DNA of 64,000 nucleotides from Lachnospiraceae bacterium UBA2864 (GCA_002350525.1 DEFA01000036.1:93793-157792), one strand, 5' to 3'. Counted from the first letter of the stretch, positions 52,706-62,456 are shown. Numbers and translations are program-made. The notes: a model not told the origin generated them from the letters alone.

Positions 52706-52741
52706 GAAATGCGTTGATTTGCCCGTGAAATGCGTTGATTT
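52706..52741. repeat. two-copy 15-bp direct repeat between xre and thyA
   Basis: GAAATGCGTTGATTT occurs at 52706-52720 and 52727-52741, a period of 21 bases (two helical turns). A partial third match (GTTGATTTTA) lies nearer the XRE gene at about 52668. This fits an operator bound on one face of the helix. Confidence 0.6.
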
Positions 52742-52766
52742 TGAAGTTTTGAAAGTGAGGAAAGCT

Positions 52767-53597
52767 ATGAGTAAGGCTGATGATATATATATTGCAATGT
52801 GTAAAAAAGTTCTTGAAGAAGGAATCAGTACGGAAGGCGAGAAGGTAAGACCGAAATGGGAGGATGGAAGTTTTGCCTATACTCTTAAAACTTTCGGAGT
52901 AGTTAACAGATACGACCTTTCAGAAGAATTTCCGGCTATTACACTCAGAAAGACTTATATTAAGAATTCGATAGATGAGATTCTGTGGATATGGCAGAAA
53001 AAGTCAAATAACGTACATGACCTTAAGAGCCATATATGGGATTCATGGGCTGATGAAACTGGATCAATCGGTAAAGCATATGGATACCAGCTCGGTGTGA
53101 AACATCATTATAAAGAAGGTGACTTCGATCAGGTAGACAGAGTTCTCTATGATCTGAAAGAAAATCCGTACAGCAGAAGAATTATGACTAATATATATGT
53201 TCATCAGGATCTTTCCGAGATGCATCTTTATCCTTGCGCTTACAGCATGACATTTAACGTTATGGGAGATAAACTGAATGCCATTCTCAATCAACGTTCG
53301 CAGGATATTCTTGCTGCGGGAAACTGGAATGTATGTCAGTATGCCGCACTTGTTATGATGATTGCTCAGGTTTCCGGACTCAAGCCGGGTGAGCTCGTTC
53401 ATGTGATATCCGATGCACATATTTATGATAGACATATACCTATCATAAAAGAACTTATTACGAGAGAGACTTATCCTGCGCCTAAGGTAACACTTAATCC
53501 GGATATTAAAGATTTCTATGAATTCACTCCCGATGATTTTACTATCGAGAATTATCAGGCCGGACCGCAGGTTAAGAATATTCCGGTTGCTGTATAG
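52767..53597 (+). CDS. thyA: thymidylate synthase
   Basis: A 276-residue enzyme making dTMP from dUMP with methylenetetrahydrofolate. The active-site Cys is in HLYPCAYSM, the phosphate-binding Arg pair in YSRRIMTN, and the conserved QRSQDI and NWNVCQYA segments and the HIYDRH end are present. ATG 52767 follows GAGGAAAG; an earlier in-frame ATG would run through the operator-like repeats. dfrA/folA follows. Confidence 0.95.
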   Translation: MSKADDIYIAMCKKVLEEGISTEGEKVRPKWEDGSFAYTLKTFGVVNRYDLSEEFPAITLRKTYIKNSIDEILWIWQKKSNNVHDLKSHIWDSWADETGSIGKAYGYQLGVKHHYKEGDFDQVDRVLYDLKENPYSRRIMTNIYVHQDLSEMHLYPCAYSMTFNVMGDKLNAILNQRSQDILAAGNWNVCQYAALVMMIAQVSGLKPGELVHVISDAHIYDRHIPIIKELITRETYPAPKVTLNPDIKDFYEFTPDDFTIENYQAGPQVKNIPVAV

Positions 53598-53663
53598 TCT
53601 TCTTGGGTTTCTTATCCGGAATTCATTTATATGGCATATGGGACTAGATTGTGAGGTTTATAT

Positions 53664-54167
53664 ATGAAATTAATAGCAGCAGTTGACAGATGTTGGGGGA
53701 TAGGCTTAAAAGATAATCTGCTTGTCAGGATTCCCGAAGATCATAAAAGATTCCGACAGATAACAACCGGAAATGTTGTTGTCCTCGGGAGAAAGACGCT
53801 TGCGGGATTCCCGAACGGACTTCCTCTTACGGATCGTACCAATATTGTCGTGTCGAGAAATGAGGATTTTTCCGTACGCGGTGCAGATGTGGTTCATTCC
53901 AAGGAAGAGCTTCTTGAAAAGCTTAAGGGATATGACAGTGACAGCATTTATATCATAGGCGGAGGCTCGATATATGAGATGCTGTGTGATTACTGTGATA
54001 CAGCCTATATTACAAAACTTAATTACAGATATCAGGCTGATACATTTTTCCCGGCTCTCGATAAAAAAGAGAATTGGGAAATTGTTGATGAGAGTGATGA
54101 GCAGACCTATTTCAGCATTGAATATAATTATGTGACATATAGGAATAATAGCCCAAAACCGCTTTAA
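53664..54167 (+). CDS. folA: dihydrofolate reductase
   Basis: A 167-residue enzyme with typical motifs: WGIGLKDNLLVRIPEDHKRF (active-site acidic residue in PED), VVVLGRKT and IIGGGSIYEM for NADPH binding. It regenerates the tetrahydrofolate used by the preceding thymidylate synthase, the usual thyA-folA pairing. The length is normal. Confidence 0.95.
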   Translation: MKLIAAVDRCWGIGLKDNLLVRIPEDHKRFRQITTGNVVVLGRKTLAGFPNGLPLTDRTNIVVSRNEDFSVRGADVVHSKEELLEKLKGYDSDSIYIIGGGSIYEMLCDYCDTAYITKLNYRYQADTFFPALDKKENWEIVDESDEQTYFSIEYNYVTYRNNSPKPL

Positions 54168-54182
54168 TTTATTGGTAGATTG

Positions 54183-54221
54183 TGCTATAATTTATAGGTC
54201 ATAGTTATAAGTATAGCTATG
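54183..54221 (+). promoter_or_regulatory. extended -10 promoter and start-site palindrome of the 54-62 kb cluster
   Basis: TGCTATAAT (54183-54191) is an extended -10. The expected start lies at the left end of an imperfect palindrome, CATAG-T-TATA-AG-TATA-G-CTATG (54200-54221), which could be an operator or a 5' mRNA hairpin. Confidence 0.5.
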
Positions 54222-54253
54222 TCTATCGAAAGATGTATGGGGAGGGGCAAAAA

Positions 54254-55354
54254 TTGGCTGATAGTATTATGATCAGTACCGGTTCGAGCTTTGAGGGATA
54301 TGAGATTGTGGATTATCTGGGTTTTATCTCAAGTCAATCTCTTCTGGGCTCGAATTTTCTTAGTGGGATAACTTCCGCAGTAGCCGATGTTTCCGAGAAA
54401 GATATGAGGAAACTGGATAAATGTCGTGCGGATGCCGCTGACAGGCTCCTCAAGATGGCTGAAAAGAAGAATGCAAATGCCATCATCGGTCTGAAGATGA
54501 CTTATGCGTCGTTTGACGGAGGCTCTTTCGGAGTCGTTATGACAGGAAATGCCGTTACCGTAAGACGTAAAGTTGTGACTGATGATTCCGTATATAAAGA
54601 ATTGTATGTCACAAATTATTATCAAAGGGTTGTCCCAAGACCTGTTAAGGTAATACTTAACGGAAACAGAGATGTGATCGATATGAAGATCGTATGTTAT
54701 AATTATAACAACGATGATATCCTGTCGGTCCGTACGGATGTCGAATTTACAAATCTTTACGACGAGCATCTGATCATTAAAAATGTCGATTTTGTCTTTA
54801 CAAAAGCAAACAATACTTCGGTTATTGAGTCTGATTATATCATGACAAACCTGGGGTATAATGATATACAGATACTTAAGGATGCAAAGATCGTCCTTAA
54901 CAAATATGTTACTCCGAGAGGAATACTCGCCTGTAACGATACACCGATCAATATCGATATGAGTTATAGCCGCCTTGAATCTCTGAAGGAGAAAAGAGGA
55001 ATAGATGCCGTATCGAAGTACAAGACCGACGGTATGATATGGACCTGTAACTGTGGACATGTCAATGAAGCCGGTGCTGAAGAATGTATCGTATGCGGAC
55101 GTAAACAGAAAGACATCGCGACGAAAGCTGCATTTGATTATGAAGCTATGATCGATGAGATGCGTCAGAAAGAATATGTTATAGAGATTAAAGATGTCCT
55201 TATGGGGCATTTAAAAGAGATAGATACAAAGTATCGTATACCGCTTCTTGAGATTATGGAATCGGGTCTTCAGTACGAGAGGACAAGAGGAAATATGAAA
55301 GAAAGCGTAATAGAAAAAGTTGAAAAACTTTTTGAGGAAGATTCTGAAGAATAG
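54254..55354 (+). CDS. YbjQ-like domain protein with zinc ribbon
   Basis: A 366-residue soluble protein. Residues 1-110 resemble the YbjQ/UPF0145 fold (RLLKMAEKKNANAIIGLKM). A middle beta-rich part follows, then a RanBP2-like zinc ribbon near 255-285 (WTCNCGHVNE, EECIVCGR) and a helical end. TTG 54254 is the probable start, with GGGGAGGGG just before it; the first in-frame ATG (54233) lies ahead of that site. It is the first gene of the cluster with the acidic repeat protein 11 bases downstream. Function unknown. Confidence 0.7.
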   Translation: MADSIMISTGSSFEGYEIVDYLGFISSQSLLGSNFLSGITSAVADVSEKDMRKLDKCRADAADRLLKMAEKKNANAIIGLKMTYASFDGGSFGVVMTGNAVTVRRKVVTDDSVYKELYVTNYYQRVVPRPVKVILNGNRDVIDMKIVCYNYNNDDILSVRTDVEFTNLYDEHLIIKNVDFVFTKANNTSVIESDYIMTNLGYNDIQILKDAKIVLNKYVTPRGILACNDTPINIDMSYSRLESLKEKRGIDAVSKYKTDGMIWTCNCGHVNEAGAEECIVCGRKQKDIATKAAFDYEAMIDEMRQKEYVIEIKDVLMGHLKEIDTKYRIPLLEIMESGLQYERTRGNMKESVIEKVEKLFEEDSEE

Positions 55355-55365
55355 AGGTTACACTT

Positions 55366-58300
55366 TTGAGTTCTGGACTTAGCATGGCAAATGTTAATAA
55401 GATAAAGCAGATGGCTGAGAAACACGAGTACAATCTTGCTATAGATATACTCGATTCCCAGAATCTTGAACGTTCGCTCAATCCTCAGTTCCTTCGTTCA
55501 TGTGCCGAAATATATGAGAATGTTGGTCGTTACAAAGAAGCGAGACAGCTTTATGTAAAAGCACATTCCATGGCACCCGAAGGAAACAAGATCATTTTCT
55601 CAATCATTAATTTTTATCTTAAGCTCGGATACAGAGATCTGGCAAAGAGATATTATGAAGAATTTGAGAGTAATGACGTAACAGGCGGACAGCAGCTTAA
55701 GGATGCAGAATATATTATGAAAAAAGCATCCGGGGTCGAGTTGAATGTTCTTTTCGATATGCTTTATCCTTATTACAGAGATAACCTGGATGAAGACTGG
55801 AGTTTTGAACTCTTCCTTCTGACTTATATCATGGACAAGAAGGAAGATTATGATATTTTATCATCGGATTATCTTGCTACATTTAAGGACGGTTATTATA
55901 CACAGACTGTCCGTGATATACTTGCCGGGAATGATTCGGCAGAAAAGTATTTTTATATTTACAGTGAAGATGAAGTTGCTGATAAGAATCCCGAAGAGGA
56001 AGAAATCAGATCTTTTGAGAAAGATGTTTTAAAAGCCGATTATCAGAGACATAATCCCGATCTCAGTGAAGCTGTTATTACAGAAATGGTTGATGCAGGC
56101 TCAGGCGCATCAAAGCTGTTCGGTGGTATCAAAAAAAATAAGTCTGGGGATGCAAATGATTCAGGAATTGAGTTATCGGAAGCAGGTGAAAATACCGAAA
56201 CAGCGGACGTGAAAGTTGCTGATGAAGATGTTCCGTCTGAGAATAGTTCGGCTGTTGAAAAAGGTATAAAGGCCTTCATAAAGAGAAAATTCGGTAAAGC
56301 TGAAAAGGTAGATGAAAAAGCGGCAGATAAGAATGATGCAGATGCTTCCAAGAAGGATGCTTCTGAAACTTCAAATGATGAGAAGACAGCTGAATCAAGT
56401 GCCATAGAAACCATAACTTCGGAGGCAACTGTTACGTCAGAAGCTGTTTCTGATGATACGGAGAATAAATCATCCGATGCTCCGAATACGGATGCTGCTT
56501 TCGGTGCGGGAGAACCTTCCGGTGAGCCGGTACAAAATGTATCGAATGAAGGATCTGCTGATTTTGATTCTTCGCTTGTAAGGGAAGAGACAGCTGAAGC
56601 TGAGGAAGAAAAGAATGCCGAATCCAATCAGAATTCCGGTGCTTCGAAGGCTGATATGAAAGAAATCAAGCCGGAGAGAGAATTTATCTCTTACGATTTT
56701 GATGATGGTTTTGCACCTGAGTCAGAGTCAATCATGGATCTCGAAGAAGAGGAAGAAGAAGTATTCGAGAATCCGTTCGACAGTATCAGTGCATATAAAG
56801 AGTTCGAAAGAACAAAGAATGAATACAGTAATGAATATGGTTCCGGTGACAGTGTTATCGAACCTGAACCTGAAGAAGAATATGATGAGGAATATGAGAC
56901 CGAAGAGTCTTATGAATCCGAATCAGAAGAAACAGGAAATTATTGTCTTCCTAACGTAGAACCTGAAGCTGACATAGACGAGGAGGAATCTTTTGAAGCA
57001 GAGTCAGACTACGTGACAGAAGAAAACTTTGAAGCAGAATCACAGTACGAGGCTGAAGAGAACTTCGAAGCAGAGTCAGAGTACGAGCCTGAAGAGACCG
57101 TCGAAGCTGAGCCAGACTTCGAGACAGAGGAGAGTTTAGAGACTGAGTCAGACGATGAGCCTGAAGAAACCTTCGAAGCGGAATCAGACTACGAGTCTGA
57201 AGAGACCTTTGAAGCAGAGTCAGACTATGAGTCAGAAGAAAACTTGGAGGCAGAGTCAGACAATGAGCCTGAAGAGACTTTCGAGGCAGAGTCAGAATCT
57301 GATGAAAGTGTTGAAGCAGAAGATGAATATGATTCTGAAAGTATATATGGAGCACGTCCGGAATATGGATACGGCTATAGCACGGAAGCCGGATATCAGG
57401 ATGAAGCAATTCCGAAGGAAGAAAAATCCAGTTTAGAGACATATGCGGATTTTATGGCAAAATATAATTCCGATTATCAAGCCGAGTATAAATCCGATAT
57501 AAGTTATAAAATTGATTCTGATTTTGAGCTTGATACAGAGTTTGAGTATGATGAACCGGTTGAAAAATCAGAGGAGTCAATAGAACAGACAGAATCAGAA
57601 GTATCATCTGAATCAGAAGTATCATCTGAATCAGAAGAAAAGATCTTAGAAGATGAAAGACTTGCCGAAGAGGCTGAGTTCATCGGAGAGGAAACTTCAT
57701 TCAGTTTCGATAATCATACAGATTATCACTTTGAAACGGAATCTGAATCGGTAGAAGAGACTGAAGCTGAATCAGAAATACATACAGAGATTAAAGCGGA
57801 ATCAGAAACAGAAACGGCGGAAACAGAAACGAAAACTAAAGCAGAAACAGAAATGTATGCTGAATCAGAAACGGAAACTGAAGTAAAAACAGAACCAGAA
57901 GAATACTCGGAGCCTGAAACAGAGACGTTTGCAGAGGCAGTTGAAAAAGCTGAGTCTGAAAAGGCGACTGCTGAAGAGGCGATTTCCGAAAATGAAAGTA
58001 CCGTGACAGAAACAGATCAGGGTATTGAGGTTGTCGGTGAAGCAGTTCATGAAGAAGAACATGAGAAGAAGGATATGAGATCCTGGCTCAAGTCATTCTT
58101 CGGTTTCAATGAAAACAAAGAAGAGACAAAGATAGAAATTCCACTTCCGGCAATGGATAATAAGGATGAGGAATCGGAAGAAACTGTCGAAGCTGCTATT
58201 GAAACAGAAGAAACGGTGGATGTTGCAGAAGCAGGAGAAACATCAGAAGTCCCTGAGGCTGTTGAAGAAGCATTTACAGAAGCAACTGAAACAGTTGAAG

Positions 58301-59085
58301 AAACAGCATATGCTGAAAATGTTAAGGAAGCTTTATCGGGACAGTTTGAAGAAAAGGTTCATGAATCAGTTGAAAAAACTGCTCAGGAAACCAAAGCCTC
58401 TTATAAACTTGTTAATGATAATCCGTATTCCGGAATGTTTGCGGGATATAAGAAGACTTCATTCAGTTCCGGATTCAAAACTGAACCGGAAATTGAAGAA
58501 CCGGTATTTGAAGCTCCGGAATCAAAAATCAGCTTTAATGGTAAGAGTTCGGTAAATGTTATCAAAGATCCTGCAAAAGAATCGATCGAAGAACCGACCA
58601 CAACACAGGTTGAACATGTGTTTGAAAGTACTGTAGAGACGCAGGTTGAAGAAGCATTTGAAGAGCCTGTAGGATCACAGGTTGAAGAAACGTTTGAAGA
58701 GCCTGTAGGATCACAGGTTGGAGAATCATTTGAAGAACCTGTAGAACCTCAGTTTGAAGAAAATGTTGAAGAAACCTATGATATTCATGAAAAGGCAGAG
58801 GAAGAAGTCAGTGAATCGGTAGACTACGATAAGGAAGATAAGGATTCTCTTCTTCCAATCAGTCTTGATTCTTATGACTACGGGGCATCAAATATGTCAT
58901 TTGATTTCCCTGAGTTTAAGACGGATCTTTTCCCCGGACTTTCCAAGAAAGAAGAGATTATAGAGAATAACTTCGATGAAGTTGCATCAAAGCAAAAAGA
59001 AGAACTTGATGCAAGACTCCTCGAGGAGGAGAAAAAGATGCGTGAAGCAGAGGAATTGCTTGCTTCACTTGGAATCAAAATCTAG
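55366..59085 (+). CDS. giant acidic repeat protein with N-terminal TPR-like domain
   Basis: A 1239-residue protein with no signal peptide or membrane segment. Residues 1-240 are globular, beginning with TPR-like helices (YNLAIDILDSQNLERSLNPQ, GRYKEARQLYVKAHSMAPEG). About 250-1160 is intrinsically disordered and extremely rich in Glu, Ser, Asp and Ala, with two arrays of 12-residue repeats. The last 60 residues include an amphipathic coiled coil (EELDARLLEEEKKMREAEEL). TTG 55366 is the likely start (AGAGG nine bases upstream); ATG 55384 is the alternative. It sits between the zinc-ribbon gene and the coiled-coil gene, 41 bases before the latter. A polymeric scaffold is plausible; no homologous family was recognised. 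Confidence 0.75.
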   Translation: MSSGLSMANVNKIKQMAEKHEYNLAIDILDSQNLERSLNPQFLRSCAEIYENVGRYKEARQLYVKAHSMAPEGNKIIFSIINFYLKLGYRDLAKRYYEEFESNDVTGGQQLKDAEYIMKKASGVELNVLFDMLYPYYRDNLDEDWSFELFLLTYIMDKKEDYDILSSDYLATFKDGYYTQTVRDILAGNDSAEKYFYIYSEDEVADKNPEEEEIRSFEKDVLKADYQRHNPDLSEAVITEMVDAGSGASKLFGGIKKNKSGDANDSGIELSEAGENTETADVKVADEDVPSENSSAVEKGIKAFIKRKFGKAEKVDEKAADKNDADASKKDASETSNDEKTAESSAIETITSEATVTSEAVSDDTENKSSDAPNTDAAFGAGEPSGEPVQNVSNEGSADFDSSLVREETAEAEEEKNAESNQNSGASKADMKEIKPEREFISYDFDDGFAPESESIMDLEEEEEEVFENPFDSISAYKEFERTKNEYSNEYGSGDSVIEPEPEEEYDEEYETEESYESESEETGNYCLPNVEPEADIDEEESFEAESDYVTEENFEAESQYEAEENFEAESEYEPEETVEAEPDFETEESLETESDDEPEETFEAESDYESEETFEAESDYESEENLEAESDNEPEETFEAESESDESVEAEDEYDSESIYGARPEYGYGYSTEAGYQDEAIPKEEKSSLETYADFMAKYNSDYQAEYKSDISYKIDSDFELDTEFEYDEPVEKSEESIEQTESEVSSESEVSSESEEKILEDERLAEEAEFIGEETSFSFDNHTDYHFETESESVEETEAESEIHTEIKAESETETAETETKTKAETEMYAESETETEVKTEPEEYSEPETETFAEAVEKAESEKATAEEAISENESTVTETDQGIEVVGEAVHEEEHEKKDMRSWLKSFFGFNENKEETKIEIPLPAMDNKDEESEETVEAAIETEETVDVAEAGETSEVPEAVEEAFTEATETVEETAYAENVKEALSGQFEEKVHESVEKTAQETKASYKLVNDNPYSGMFAGYKKTSFSSGFKTEPEIEEPVFEAPESKISFNGKSSVNVIKDPAKESIEEPTTTQVEHVFESTVETQVEEAFEEPVGSQVEETFEEPVGSQVGESFEEPVEPQFEENVEETYDIHEKAEEEVSESVDYDKEDKDSLLPISLDSYDYGASNMSFDFPEFKTDLFPGLSKKEEIIENNFDEVASKQKEELDARLLEEEKKMREAEELLASLGIKI
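56989..57309 (+). repeat. array of 36-bp in-frame repeats, about nine units
   Basis: Each unit codes for 12 residues of the form [T/N/S]-F-E-A-E-S-x-Y-x-x-E-E. Eight full units start at 56989 and step by 36 bases; a partial ninth follows. Neighbouring units differ at synonymous sites, so the array is not a very recent copy event except perhaps the near-identical sixth and seventh units. Confidence 0.85.
58606..58760 (+). repeat. second array of 36-bp in-frame repeats, four units
   Basis: Units of 12 residues such as QVEEAFEEPVGS, QVEETFEEPVGS and QVGESFEEPVEP start at 58606, 58642, 58678 and 58714. The second and third copies are nearly identical in DNA. The unit length equals that of the first array although the residues differ. 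Confidence 0.85.
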
Positions 59086-59126
59086 GAGAAACTATATAAG
59101 TAATGTATTAAAGGAGGGACATAGCA

Positions 59127-62100
59127 GTGGCTGTTGACCAGAGAGAGGCGCTTATCGCTGCAGTGCGTGCGCAAGTAGAAAAGGAACGTGCAGAGAAAGC
59201 CGCAAAGCTGCAAAGAGAGCAGGAAGCTATGGCATTTGCCAACAAGGGTAAATCCAAGAAACCTGAAGAAACTCAGAAGAAGTATAAGACACTTACTCCT
59301 GAGGAGCTCGCTAAGATTGAAGAAAGAAAGAGAAGAAAGCGTGCTGAGGAACTTGGTATAGACCTTGATGCTCCTAAAGAAGATGAAGTTGATGACGATC
59401 CAAAGACAGAAGTTCTTACTTCTCCGGGACCGAAGAGTTTTGGCCTCAAAGACAAGAAGGGTGGAAGCGGTCTCGGATCGGTACCTAAGGGTGGTCTTAA
59501 TTCTGTTCCTGAACCAACAGGAGGTCTGAATGGTGGCCTTGGTGGTGGCCTTGGATCAGTACCTGAAGGCGGACTTGGACTTAATCTTGAAGGTGACAAG
59601 GTTATAGACAACAAAACAAAGGGCAAGGCATCTTTCAGTGTCGATGGTACTACAACCGTTACAGGAAGCGATGGTTGGGAATCCAAAGATGAAGAACCTG
59701 AGAAGAAGTCAGCTGATGAAATCGACAGCATCCTTCCTACAAACAGACAGACCCCGTCTAACGATGTTAACTCTATGTATGATATAGATGATGACGATGA
59801 TTCATCATTCAAGGCTCAGGCTGATAAGATTGCCGAAGAGACCAAAAATGACAAAACATTCGAGGAAGAGGAAGCTCGTAAAGCTGATAAAGCTGAGGCA
59901 GATTCTCAGGATCCAAAGTCCCATAAGAAGCATGCAACCGGTATGAAGAGAGCAGATGAGGAACTTGACAGAATTGCCGCTGCCAAGCAGAAGGCTGCTG
60001 CTCGTAAGAAGGCTGAGCTCGAGCGTGAGAAGGCTGAAGAAGCTGCCGAAGAAGCTGCTGAACTTGAGAAGATTGCTGCTGCAAAAGCTGAAGAAGAGGA
60101 ACGCCTTGCGGCAGAAAAAGCTCTTAAGGAAGCTGAAGAGCGTAAGGCAGCAGAAGCTGAAGCTAAGAGAAAGAAAGAAGAGCTTGCCAAGAAGAGAGCT
60201 GAGGAGGCAGCAAAACGTAAAGCTGCTGATTCCGCTAAGCGTAAAGCTATAGAAGAAGAGAGAAAGAAAGCTGCTGAAGAAGCTCGTAAGGCTGCGGTAG
60301 CCGAGCAGAAAGAAGCTGCAAAGAAGGAAGCTAAGAAGGATATAGAAGCTGCCGATAAGAATATCAAAGCAGCAGAAGAAGCTATTGCCGCAGCTAAGAA
60401 GGCAGCAGAAGATGCAAAGAAGGCTGCCGCAGAGGCTAAACCAAAGACTCCGGTTAAGGTTAAACCTGTTGATCCTTCACTTAAAGCAAAGCTTATAAAA
60501 GCAGAAGAATTAAAGCTTAATGCAGATAAAGCTCTCCTTGAAATAGATACAGTTATAGCCGATGCCTATGTAAAGGTTGAAGAGGCTGAAAAGGCTGAGG
60601 CTGATGCTAAAGTTAAGGCTGAAGCAGATGCTAAGACTCAGGCCGGCGGTGCTAAGGAAGCTGCTATAAAGGAAGCAATCCTTGAAGTAGAAAAAGAAGC
60701 CAAAGAGGCTGAGGAAGCAGCAAAGGTTAAATTCGAGAAAGCAAAAGAAGATGCGCGTAAGAATGCAGATCTTAAGAAAGAAGAAGCTGTTAAAGCTGCA
60801 AAGGCCAGAGAAGATGAGGCAAGAAATGCTGAGACAGATCTTCAGAAGAAGGCAGAAGAAGCTAAGGCTGCAGTAAAGGCAGCTGAGGATAAGGTAACAG
60901 CAGAGTTTGCAAAGGTTAAGGAAGCTGAGGCAGCTATAAAGACTGCTGCAGATAAGAAATCTGCTGCAGAGAAAGTTGTTGCAGAAGCTGAGAAGGCTCT
61001 TGCCGATGCAAAGAAAGCACTTGAAGAGACTGTTAAGGGTACGGAAGCAGCAGCTGCTGCCAAGAAGAGTGCTGAGGATAGTGTAAATCAGGCAAGAGGC
61101 AAGGTTGATGAAGCAAGAAATGCTGAGAAGGATGCAGCTAAACTTGTTGAATCAGCTAAGGCCGCTATAGAGAAGGCTAAGACTTCAAGCGATGCAGATA
61201 TCAGAAAGATCAACGAAGAGATGCAGAAGCGTCTCGTTGATATCAATGCGGAAGCTGATAAAGATGCCAAGACAAGAGCGGGCGTTCTTGAGAAGGCAAA
61301 GAAGGAAGCTGAGGCACAGGCTGTTAAGAAGGCTGATGAAGGACTTGCCGCATTTATTGCGGAAGCAGTAAAGAAAGCTGCTCAGTCATTTGCTTCCAAG
61401 AAGGCAGAAGCTGAGAAGGCGGTTCATACAGCTGAAGATAGAAAGAATCAGCTTACTAAGGAAGTAACCGAACGTGAAGCTGAAGTTGCTAAAGTTAAGA
61501 AAGAAATCGAAGATATCCAAAAGGCAGCTGAGGAAGAGGCTGCTAAGGCAAGTGCTCCTTCTAATGTAGATGTTTCTGCTTTTGAAGCTAAGATCAAAGA
61601 AGCAGAGAAACAGCTCAGCGATGCTAAGGCTGCAAAGGCTGATGCAGAGAAGAGAATTAAGGATGCTGATAAGATCGATATAGATCTTACAACTGTTGCA
61701 GACGGAGGAAGACTTCCTCTTGCAGCATATTATCTTGAGAAGTACCTCAGTATTGAGGATGCTGATGATCAGATAGTAGAAGCGTTTAATACAGTTTCGG
61801 GTAATGCCGATCATCCGAGAAATATTGTTGTTCTCGGTAAGCACGGATTCGGTTCGGTATGTGTCGGTGAAGATTTCGCAAGAAGCTTCTTTGATATGGG
61901 TATCTGCAAGTCCAAGACTATTGCCAAGATTAAGGCACAGGCACTTAATAAGGTAAATCTTGCTCCTGCTATGGAGAAGCTTAAGGGCGGATCACTCGTC
62001 GTAGAGAATGCCGGACTTATAGCTCCTGCTAAACTTAAGGAGATTGTAGAACTTTCTGACAGAGATAAATATGATTTCGTAATTATCCTCACAGGTGAGA

Positions 62101-62402
62101 TTGATTCAATCTCAAGACTCTTTGATGGCGTAAATGAAGTTCGTCCGGACTTCGAGCATTTCATCGAGTTGCAGAAGGTAGACAGAAACGATATGAACAT
62201 TATCGCTATCGGTTATCTGATGCAGAGAGGATATATGGCAGGTGAAAATATGATGGATAAGCTCCATAATCTTATACTTGGTATGGAAGACGGAAATCTC
62301 GACAGACTAATCACAAATCTTGACGAAGCGATCGCAAAATGCGACGAACGTGAGAAGAAAGCGGGCAAGGAAGATAAAGTCGTTCTTGCAGAGGATTTCT
62401 AA
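59127..62402 (+). CDS. long coiled-coil protein with degenerate C-terminal AAA-like domain
   Basis: A 1091-residue cytoplasmic protein. Residues 1-90 are charged helix, 110-155 a Gly-rich stretch with GLGSVP/GGLNSVP repeats, and 245-850 an Ala/Lys/Glu-rich coiled coil. The last 230 residues resemble a CbxX/SpoVK-type AAA domain. The P-loop position reads GKHGFGSVCVGED without the Lys-Thr needed for phosphate binding, and the Walker B region reads GGSLVVENAG without the Asp-Glu pair. It therefore probably binds partners but does not hydrolyse ATP. ATG/GTG usage: GTG 59127 follows AAGGAGGG. The MreB gene follows after a terminator. Confidence 0.78.
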   Translation: MAVDQREALIAAVRAQVEKERAEKAAKLQREQEAMAFANKGKSKKPEETQKKYKTLTPEELAKIEERKRRKRAEELGIDLDAPKEDEVDDDPKTEVLTSPGPKSFGLKDKKGGSGLGSVPKGGLNSVPEPTGGLNGGLGGGLGSVPEGGLGLNLEGDKVIDNKTKGKASFSVDGTTTVTGSDGWESKDEEPEKKSADEIDSILPTNRQTPSNDVNSMYDIDDDDDSSFKAQADKIAEETKNDKTFEEEEARKADKAEADSQDPKSHKKHATGMKRADEELDRIAAAKQKAAARKKAELEREKAEEAAEEAAELEKIAAAKAEEEERLAAEKALKEAEERKAAEAEAKRKKEELAKKRAEEAAKRKAADSAKRKAIEEERKKAAEEARKAAVAEQKEAAKKEAKKDIEAADKNIKAAEEAIAAAKKAAEDAKKAAAEAKPKTPVKVKPVDPSLKAKLIKAEELKLNADKALLEIDTVIADAYVKVEEAEKAEADAKVKAEADAKTQAGGAKEAAIKEAILEVEKEAKEAEEAAKVKFEKAKEDARKNADLKKEEAVKAAKAREDEARNAETDLQKKAEEAKAAVKAAEDKVTAEFAKVKEAEAAIKTAADKKSAAEKVVAEAEKALADAKKALEETVKGTEAAAAAKKSAEDSVNQARGKVDEARNAEKDAAKLVESAKAAIEKAKTSSDADIRKINEEMQKRLVDINAEADKDAKTRAGVLEKAKKEAEAQAVKKADEGLAAFIAEAVKKAAQSFASKKAEAEKAVHTAEDRKNQLTKEVTEREAEVAKVKKEIEDIQKAAEEEAAKASAPSNVDVSAFEAKIKEAEKQLSDAKAAKADAEKRIKDADKIDIDLTTVADGGRLPLAAYYLEKYLSIEDADDQIVEAFNTVSGNADHPRNIVVLGKHGFGSVCVGEDFARSFFDMGICKSKTIAKIKAQALNKVNLAPAMEKLKGGSLVVENAGLIAPAKLKEIVELSDRDKYDFVIILTGEIDSISRLFDGVNEVRPDFEHFIELQKVDRNDMNIIAIGYLMQRGYMAGENMMDKLHNLILGMEDGNLDRLITNLDEAIAKCDEREKKAGKEDKVVLAEDF

Positions 62403-62417
62403 ATTTGTTATTTTAGT

Positions 62418-62456
62418 AAGCAGCCGGTGCATTTCAGCATCGGCTGCTTCTTTACG
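62418..62456 (+). terminator. terminator between the coiled-coil gene and the mreB-like gene
   Basis: AAGCAGCCGGTGC pairs with GCATCGGCTGCTT (one wobble), followed by CTTTAC. The T-run is short, so read-through is likely. Confidence 0.7.

Noticed and set aside
56043..56627. Minus-strand Ser/Phe/Ala-rich open frame beneath the acidic protein gene
   Set aside because: It is the mirror of biased Glu/Ser/Asp codons on the plus strand. The same holds for frames at 59273 and 59906 beneath the coiled-coil gene.
56989..57309. Regular 36-bp repeats that could suggest a CRISPR array
   Set aside because: The units are contiguous with no spacers, stay in frame, and encode a 12-residue acidic repeat inside a long gene.
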